From: Streptomyces sp. SBT349
GTDB lineage: Bacteria > Actinomycetota > Actinomycetes > Streptomycetales > Streptomycetaceae
Direction of reading: 5' to 3'
Length of the DNA stretch: 44,772 nucleotides
Assembly (NCBI RefSeq): GCF_001083795.1
Contig: NZ_LAVK01000016.1
Coordinates: forward strand, 1-44,772
Below, one piece after another: positions 40,279 through 44,772 of this stretch. The notes below the pieces were generated by a model that was not told the origin of the DNA, searched no databases, and saw only the letters and a program-made list of their open reading frames with translations. The translations under genes and the position numbers were made by a program. The first letter of the stretch is position 1, and every line of letters starts with the position of its first letter.

Positions 40279-40917
40279 TCACGCCGCCCCCGGAGCTGGT
40301 GCGTAGGGGGCGGAGGGGCAAGCACTCGGACGGGGGTGTGCGAGGAGCCGGGCGGTCTTCTCCGGCAGTTCGATCGTTCCCAGGGGGCGGTATCCGGCGG
40401 CGGCGAAGGCCCGGGTGGACGCGGCGTTGCGCGCGTCGGGCTCGGCGACGACCCGGGTGCAGTCCGGGTCGGCGTCGAACAGCCCCCGGGCGATCTCCCG
40501 CAGCAGCTCCCGGCCCAGCCCCCGGCCGACGCGGTGGCGATCGCCCAGGGCGATGTGGACCCCCAGGTCGTGCGGGTGGCACGGGTAGTACCCGGCCAGC
40601 CGGTCGCGCAGCACCCGGTAGACCTCGACGTAGGCCAGGGACGTGCCGTCCCGGCTGATCAGGCAGGGCAGGGAGTGGACCCCGGCCCGCTGCCCCGCGA
40701 GCTCCGCCGCCCACGCCTCGCGGGACCACGCCTGGTGCCAGAACTCCGCGATGTGGGGCCGCGCCATCCAGCGGTGGACGAGGTCCAGGTCCTCCCCCCG
40801 CGCCTCCGCCGCGCGGACCGTCCAGCCGCCGCCGAGGCGGGGCAGCGGCGGGCCCGGTACCGCGGCCCCGTCACCGGGATCGGGACCGTCACCGGGATCG
40901 GGAACGGGCGGTCTCAC
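40279..40917 (-). CDS. Siderophore acyltransferase (AlcB/IucB-like GNAT)
   Basis: 212 residues. After an N-terminal Pro/Gly-rich stretch with repeats (DPGDGPDPGDG), the AlcB-type domain: LDLVHRWMARPHIAEFWHQAWS, SLAYVEVYRVLRDRLAGYYP, DLGVHIALGDRHRVGRGLGREL and NAASTRAFAAAGYRPLG. In NIS pathways this enzyme acylates a hydroxylated diamine or amino acid. The start GTG at 40917 overlaps the stop of the second synthetase (GTGA), so it is translationally coupled. The frame continuing further upstream is wrong-frame coding through the synthetase. Confidence 0.85.
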   Translation of the reverse strand: MRPPVPDPGDGPDPGDGAAVPGPPLPRLGGGWTVRAAEARGEDLDLVHRWMARPHIAEFWHQAWSREAWAAELAGQRAGVHSLPCLISRDGTSLAYVEVYRVLRDRLAGYYPCHPHDLGVHIALGDRHRVGRGLGRELLREIARGLFDADPDCTRVVAEPDARNAASTRAFAAAGYRPLGTIELPEKTARLLAHPRPSACPSAPYAPAPGAA

Positions 40918-42731
40918 CCCTTCTCCGGCCGGAGCGGGTTGCGCGCCTCGTAGTACACGGACTGCGCGTCCAGCGGGGCCAGGACCTCGTCGATGCCGTG
41001 GAGCCGGGTGAACAGGTTGCTCTTGCAGGGCAGTTCCTCCGCCTCCAGCCACCGGCGCGCCAGCCGGTCGCCGTCGGGGCCCGCGTCCGCGAGGGCGGGC
41101 AGCGCGGCGCGCAGCCGGTCGGAGAGCACCCCGAGGAGGCGCCTCTCGGGCGCGAGCCCGTCGACGGCCAGGCAGCCGACGACGGCCAGCGCCTGGTTGC
41201 GCAGGAGGTAGTAGGACAGCCGGTCGTCGACGAGCGCGTCGTCCACCACGGCCAGGGTGGAGGCGGCGGCGCCGGACGTGGCCAGCAGCCCCTCCAGGTG
41301 CGAACGGGCCAGGTAGTAGCCCTGGTTGTCGCGGAACGCGCCGCCCGCCACCCGCCCCTCGGCGTCCAGGCGGACCAGGGTGTTCTGCTGGTGCCCCTCC
41401 AGGCCGATGCCCGTGGCCGCGTACAGGTGCAGCATGGGGACGAGGACCCGGTCGGTGTAGTCGGCCACCCACCGCTCGGCGGCTCCCGGGCCGAGCGCGG
41501 CCACCAGCTCGCCGAGGCGGCTGCGGCCCAGGCCGGGCCGGGGGGCCACGAGGCCCGCGAGGCAGCGCAGCGCGTCCACGCCGGGCGGCACCTCGCGCAC
41601 GGCGACGTCGAGGCCGGTGACCTCGGGGCCCCCGGGACGGCCCGGCTCGTCCACCGCCAGCCAGGCGGGGTCGCGGGTGATGGCGAACCCGGGGTGCGCC
41701 GCGAACGTCGATGCGCCGTATCCGGCGTCGAGCAGCCGGTCGACCTCCAGGCCCCTGCGCAGCTCCGTGCGCGTGGACTCGCGGCGGGAGTTGGTCAGCC
41801 GCAGGCCGAGCGAGAGTTTCAGCATCACCGGCTCGCCGGGCCGGTAGAGGGTGCGCACGCTGGACGTCGGCCACCACGGCGGGCCCAGCTCGCCCAGCGG
41901 CTCCAGCGCCCCGGAGCGGACGAGGGCGGCGATCCGGGGCCGTTCCAGGAGGTCGCGGGCCTGCCAGGGGTGGGCCGGGACCAGCACCCGGCCGCCGGGA
42001 TCCCGGTGCCCGGCCAGGTCGGCGAGGAGCGCGACGCTGTCCCGCCCGGCCAGCGAGGGCGCGCCGGCCACGGCGTCGTGGGAGACCACCGAGGGATCCG
42101 CGGCGAACCAGTGCAGGCGGAAGGAGCCGCGCAGCTCCGGCGAGTACCGGGCCGCGTCGTTGTCCGAGATCCCGTCCCTGCTCTTGGGGGCGGGGTGGTG
42201 CAGGTGGCCCAGCAGGAGGGCCTGTTCGGCGTCGAGGAAGCCGTCGACCCCCGCGGGGGGACGCGGCTCGGCGCGGCGGGCGCCGACGAAGGCGGCGACG
42301 CGGCGCACGGACTCCGCGGTGCGTTCCACCAGGTCGGCCGCCTCGCCGGGGGGCACCCCGCCCTCGCGCCGCCCCCCTGCCGTGGCGGCCTCGGCGGCGA
42401 GGAGGGCGATCACGGTCACCGGGTCGGCCGCGGCGCCCAGCGGCCCGCCGGGGCCGCGCAGGGTGACGGGCCCGAAACGGTGCCACCCGGTGGGGGACCA
42501 GTGCGTGACCTCGGCGATCAGGGCCAGGCCCGAGACGGGAAGCTCGACCCGCACCGGCCCCGCGACCGGCGCCGAGCCCCGCTCGTTGAGCCAGCACCGC
42601 AGGATCGCCTCCAGGTGGGCGTGCTCCGCCGCGGCGCGCGCATCCGCCAGGTGCAGCCGGTCGGTGGCCGCGACGCCGGTCACGGGGCCGGTCACGGCGG
42701 TGGCGCCGGCGGTGGCCGGGGGGCGGCTCAT
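40914..42731 (-). CDS. IucA/IucC-family NIS siderophore synthetase (second of two)
   Basis: 605 residues. Condenses a carboxylate with an amine or alcohol in NRPS-independent siderophore assembly. Visible family features: HPAPKSRDGIS, VPAHPWQARDLL, SSVRTLYRP with KLSLGLRLTNSRRES, the ATP/substrate motif EGHQQNTLV, and C-terminal FRDNQGYYLARSHLEGLL and CKSNLFTRLHGIDE. ATG at 42731 overlaps the stop of the first synthetase (ATGA). No signal peptide; cytosolic. Confidence 0.92.
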   Translation of the reverse strand: MSRPPATAGATAVTGPVTGVAATDRLHLADARAAAEHAHLEAILRCWLNERGSAPVAGPVRVELPVSGLALIAEVTHWSPTGWHRFGPVTLRGPGGPLGAAADPVTVIALLAAEAATAGGRREGGVPPGEAADLVERTAESVRRVAAFVGARRAEPRPPAGVDGFLDAEQALLLGHLHHPAPKSRDGISDNDAARYSPELRGSFRLHWFAADPSVVSHDAVAGAPSLAGRDSVALLADLAGHRDPGGRVLVPAHPWQARDLLERPRIAALVRSGALEPLGELGPPWWPTSSVRTLYRPGEPVMLKLSLGLRLTNSRRESTRTELRRGLEVDRLLDAGYGASTFAAHPGFAITRDPAWLAVDEPGRPGGPEVTGLDVAVREVPPGVDALRCLAGLVAPRPGLGRSRLGELVAALGPGAAERWVADYTDRVLVPMLHLYAATGIGLEGHQQNTLVRLDAEGRVAGGAFRDNQGYYLARSHLEGLLATSGAAASTLAVVDDALVDDRLSYYLLRNQALAVVGCLAVDGLAPERRLLGVLSDRLRAALPALADAGPDGDRLARRWLEAEELPCKSNLFTRLHGIDEVLAPLDAQSVYYEARNPLRPEKG

Positions 42732-44611
42732 CGGGCGTTCCCCCGGGGGCTCAGGCCGTGGTCGCGCGCCAGCGGATTGGGGTGGGTGCCGTTGGGATAC
42801 AGGGCATGGCGCAGCGCCCGGTCGGTGTAACGGGTGACCACGAGGCGGTCCCGGTTCAGCCCGTAGCGGGGGATGTCGGGAACCAGCAGGTCGTAGGCGG
42901 CGAAGCGCTCGGCCAGCTCGGGGAAGCGGGCCTGGAAGGCGAGGATGGTGTCGCGGGCCATGCCCCAGAACGTCGCCTCCGGCACTCCGAGGTGCTCGGC
43001 GCACAGCGGCGCGAGGTAGCGGAAGTGCCCGACGAAGACCTGGTCCATCACGTGCTGCCGGATCACGGACGGGTGCTTGCGGGGCAGGATGTGGCCGTGG
43101 CTGTCGGGCTCGGGGCCGCGCTCGGGCACGTCGTCGAAGGAGACGCAGACGTCGTCCACGAAGTCCTTGAGGTAGAGGCGGACCGGGACGTCGCGCCCGT
43201 CGTACCCGAGCAGCGTGTTCTGACCGTGCGGGTTGAACGTCACGCCGTACCGGTACAGGACGTGCAGCAGGGGATCGAGCAGCGTGCTGAAGAGGCGGCC
43301 CAGCCACTCCTCCGCGGGCAGCCCCGAGGAGCGCACCAGCGCGGCGACGAAGGCGTCCCCGGTGCTGTCCACGTGCAGGAGCGAGGCGAAGGTGCGGACC
43401 CGTTCCCCGGCACCGGCGCGGGAGGAGACCGACTCGCGCCATATGCAGCCCAGCGTCTCCAGGTGCTGGTAGGGCACCTCGGGGAACGCGTCCAGGTAGG
43501 GGTGGCGCACCGTCACCGAGGCGACCTCGCCCAGGAACACCGTCCTGGTCTCCTCGGTCAGCAGCGGGTCGCGGTCGAGCAGGCCGCGCAGCCACTGGGT
43601 GACCACGGGCGCGCCCGCGGTGCAGTGCGGCGGGATCCCGCGCCACACCAGGGTGTTGAGGATCTTCAGCGGCAGCTTGACGTCGTACCGCTCCGGGTGG
43701 GTGACGTTGGCCATGGTGCGGATGGACTGCCCCGGGAGGTAGGCGTCGGGGCTGTCGCCGAGGGGAACGATGCGGCGCTGCGCGATGTCCGCGGCGTGCA
43801 GGATCTGGACGGCGTGGTCCCACTGCCAGGGGTGCACGGGCATCCAGACGAAGCCCTCGGGCGCGAGGCCCGCCCGGTCCAGGACCGCCGTGAAGCGCGC
43901 CCGGGTGTCCTCGTCCAGCTCGCGGGAGAGCACCTCGCGCTCGGAGAGCTCGGAGGTTCCCCTGAACTCGGCGAGGCCGCGGTGGACGGCGATCCAGCGC
44001 AGGCGGACCGGCTGGGCCGACTCCGGGGCGTAGGCGCGGACCTGGGAGGCGGAGAAGCCGACGCGCCCCTTGTTCGCCACCAGCAGGTTGTGCCCGGTCA
44101 TGCGGCACTCCAGCTCGGTGTGGCCGAGGGAGAGCAGCTCGTCGGCCTTCTCGCCCCCGTGGGTGGCGCGGGCGGCGTCCACGGCCTGGGTGGCGGACAG
44201 CTCGGTGAAGTAGGTGGCGACCGTGGCGGCGTCGGTGCCCAGGGTCGAGGCCGCGTCCAGCAGGAACCGCTGGACGTCCCAGGCCGGTTCGGCGATGGAG
44301 TTGCCCAGCATGCCGGTGGCCGTGCGGCTGATCGAGCCGGGGTCCACGCGGAGCCAGCCGAACGCGCCCGGCTCGGCGGCGAACACGTAGGTGGTACCGC
44401 TGTCGAGGTCCACCCGGTAACGGCCCTCGCCCGTCTCGACCGCCTTGAGCATGTCCTCGAAGCACCACTCGCCCAGTGCCTTGGCGAGCAGACGTCGGCC
44501 GGACTCCCGCCAGGCCGCCGGGTCCACGTCCGGCAGCTCGGGAACGGGGTGTGCCGCCGGCGAGGGTTCCTCGGCTCGCCGGTCGTCGGCGCTGGTACGG
44601 GACGTGGGCAT
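42728..44611 (-). CDS. IucA/IucC-family NIS siderophore synthetase (first of two)
   Basis: 627 residues. Family motifs: ELECRMTGHNLLVANKGRVGFS, MPVHPWQWDHAVQIL, SIRTMANVTHPERYDVKLPLKILNTL, the PHGQNTLLGYD motif, RLYLKDFVDDVCVSFDD. The two synthetases are not obviously duplicated copies of each other in the regions compared, so they probably catalyse two different condensations. ATG at 44611 is preferred over 44671, which lies in the promoter. The iron box and promoter lie 62-90 nt upstream; the message has a leader of about 55 nt. Confidence 0.92.
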   Translation of the reverse strand: MPTSRTSADDRRAEEPSPAAHPVPELPDVDPAAWRESGRRLLAKALGEWCFEDMLKAVETGEGRYRVDLDSGTTYVFAAEPGAFGWLRVDPGSISRTATGMLGNSIAEPAWDVQRFLLDAASTLGTDAATVATYFTELSATQAVDAARATHGGEKADELLSLGHTELECRMTGHNLLVANKGRVGFSASQVRAYAPESAQPVRLRWIAVHRGLAEFRGTSELSEREVLSRELDEDTRARFTAVLDRAGLAPEGFVWMPVHPWQWDHAVQILHAADIAQRRIVPLGDSPDAYLPGQSIRTMANVTHPERYDVKLPLKILNTLVWRGIPPHCTAGAPVVTQWLRGLLDRDPLLTEETRTVFLGEVASVTVRHPYLDAFPEVPYQHLETLGCIWRESVSSRAGAGERVRTFASLLHVDSTGDAFVAALVRSSGLPAEEWLGRLFSTLLDPLLHVLYRYGVTFNPHGQNTLLGYDGRDVPVRLYLKDFVDDVCVSFDDVPERGPEPDSHGHILPRKHPSVIRQHVMDQVFVGHFRYLAPLCAEHLGVPEATFWGMARDTILAFQARFPELAERFAAYDLLVPDIPRYGLNRDRLVVTRYTDRALRHALYPNGTHPNPLARDHGLSPRGNAR

Positions 44612-44672
44612 CGAGCGGCTCCGGGCGTGGTGGGGAGGAAGAGGACCGGGCTCCACGCCCGAGACGCGCACC

Positions 44673-44701
44673 AGATTAGGTTAGCCTTGCCTAATTTGCA
44701 A
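44673..44701 (-). promoter_or_regulatory. Promoter of the NIS siderophore operon
   Basis: Minus strand: TTGCAA (44701-44696), 17-nt spacer, TAATCT (44678-44673). It overlaps the iron box almost completely. Confidence 0.6.
44676..44694. promoter_or_regulatory. IdeR/DmdR-type iron box
   Basis: TTAGGTTAGCCTTGCCTAA, matching the 19-bp consensus TTAGGTTAGGCTAACCTAA at 16 of 19 positions. It occupies the spacer and -10 region, so iron-loaded regulator would repress siderophore synthesis. Confidence 0.85.
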
Positions 44702-44714
44702 TGCGGCGATGGCG

Positions 44715-44740
44715 CCCCCTCAGCCCCCCTCAGCCCCCCT
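44715..44740 (+). repeat. 10-bp tandem repeat (CCCCCTCAGC) near the window edge
   Basis: About 2.6 copies. Followed at 44741-44763 by a 7-bp-arm hairpin (CCGAGCC ... GGCTCGG) that could be the terminator of a gene beyond the window. No coding sequence is visible between 44702 and 44772. Confidence 0.45.
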
Positions 44741-44772
44741 CCGAGCCGGGGTGAGCGGCTCGGGGACCGGTC

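Overview
High-GC actinobacterial chromosome, most likely a Streptomyces or close relative. The evidence is strong G/C bias at third codon positions, many GTG and TTG starts, XRE/DUF397 and DUF574 genes, a perfect CebR-type operator and an IdeR/DmdR-type iron box. No rRNA, CRISPR array, insertion sequence or prophage was recognised. All functional calls come from reading the sequence and recalling families; no database was searched.

Layout. 0.1-5.3 kb: a short Hsp70-like protein, then a phosphate-scavenging group (secreted GlpQ, a small membrane protein, a Tat-exported PhoX), with PHO-box-like repeats before glpQ and phoX. 5.4-11.1 kb: an MFS transporter followed by a complete selenocysteine locus (selB, selA, tRNA-Sec on the minus strand; selD divergent). 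selA is interrupted by a frameshift at a run of seven C. 11.2-14.7 kb: a tight five-gene operon resembling the maturation part of methylamine dehydrogenase clusters. It encodes a protein of unknown family, a MauE-like membrane protein, a MauD-like thioredoxin, a Tat-exported protein with a 12-cysteine module fused to two peptidoglycan-binding repeats, and a polytopic membrane protein. The last frame contains one in-frame TGA followed 32 nt later by a hairpin with an AGGUU loop, the hallmark of a bacterial SECIS. This candidate selenoprotein, 3 kb from the sel genes, is the most interesting item in the window.

14.7-19.7 kb: carbohydrate genes (GH97 enzyme, truncated pectinesterase, GH5-X2-CBM46 cellulase with a CebR box) and a gene relic. 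19.7-23.8 kb: GNAT enzyme, DUF574 methyltransferase, divergent arsM/arsR with an arsC-like relic, a Doc-like toxin-antitoxin pair and another methyltransferase. 23.8-33.3 kb: a LacI-type regulator divergent from a branched-chain-type ABC importer operon that ends with a 1154-residue secreted GSDH-type beta-propeller protein; two LacI-type operators lie just downstream of the importer promoter.

33.3-38.1 kb: two small minus-strand proteins, an XRE/DUF397 pair, and a WXG100-like small protein / large protein / lipoprotein module. 38.2-40.2 kb: an F420-type oxidoreductase, a small alarmone-hydrolase-like HD protein and a MarR-GNAT fusion with a perfect palindromic operator. 40.3-44.7 kb: a minus-strand NIS siderophore operon (two IucA/IucC synthetases and an AlcB-type acyltransferase) behind a promoter covered by an iron box.
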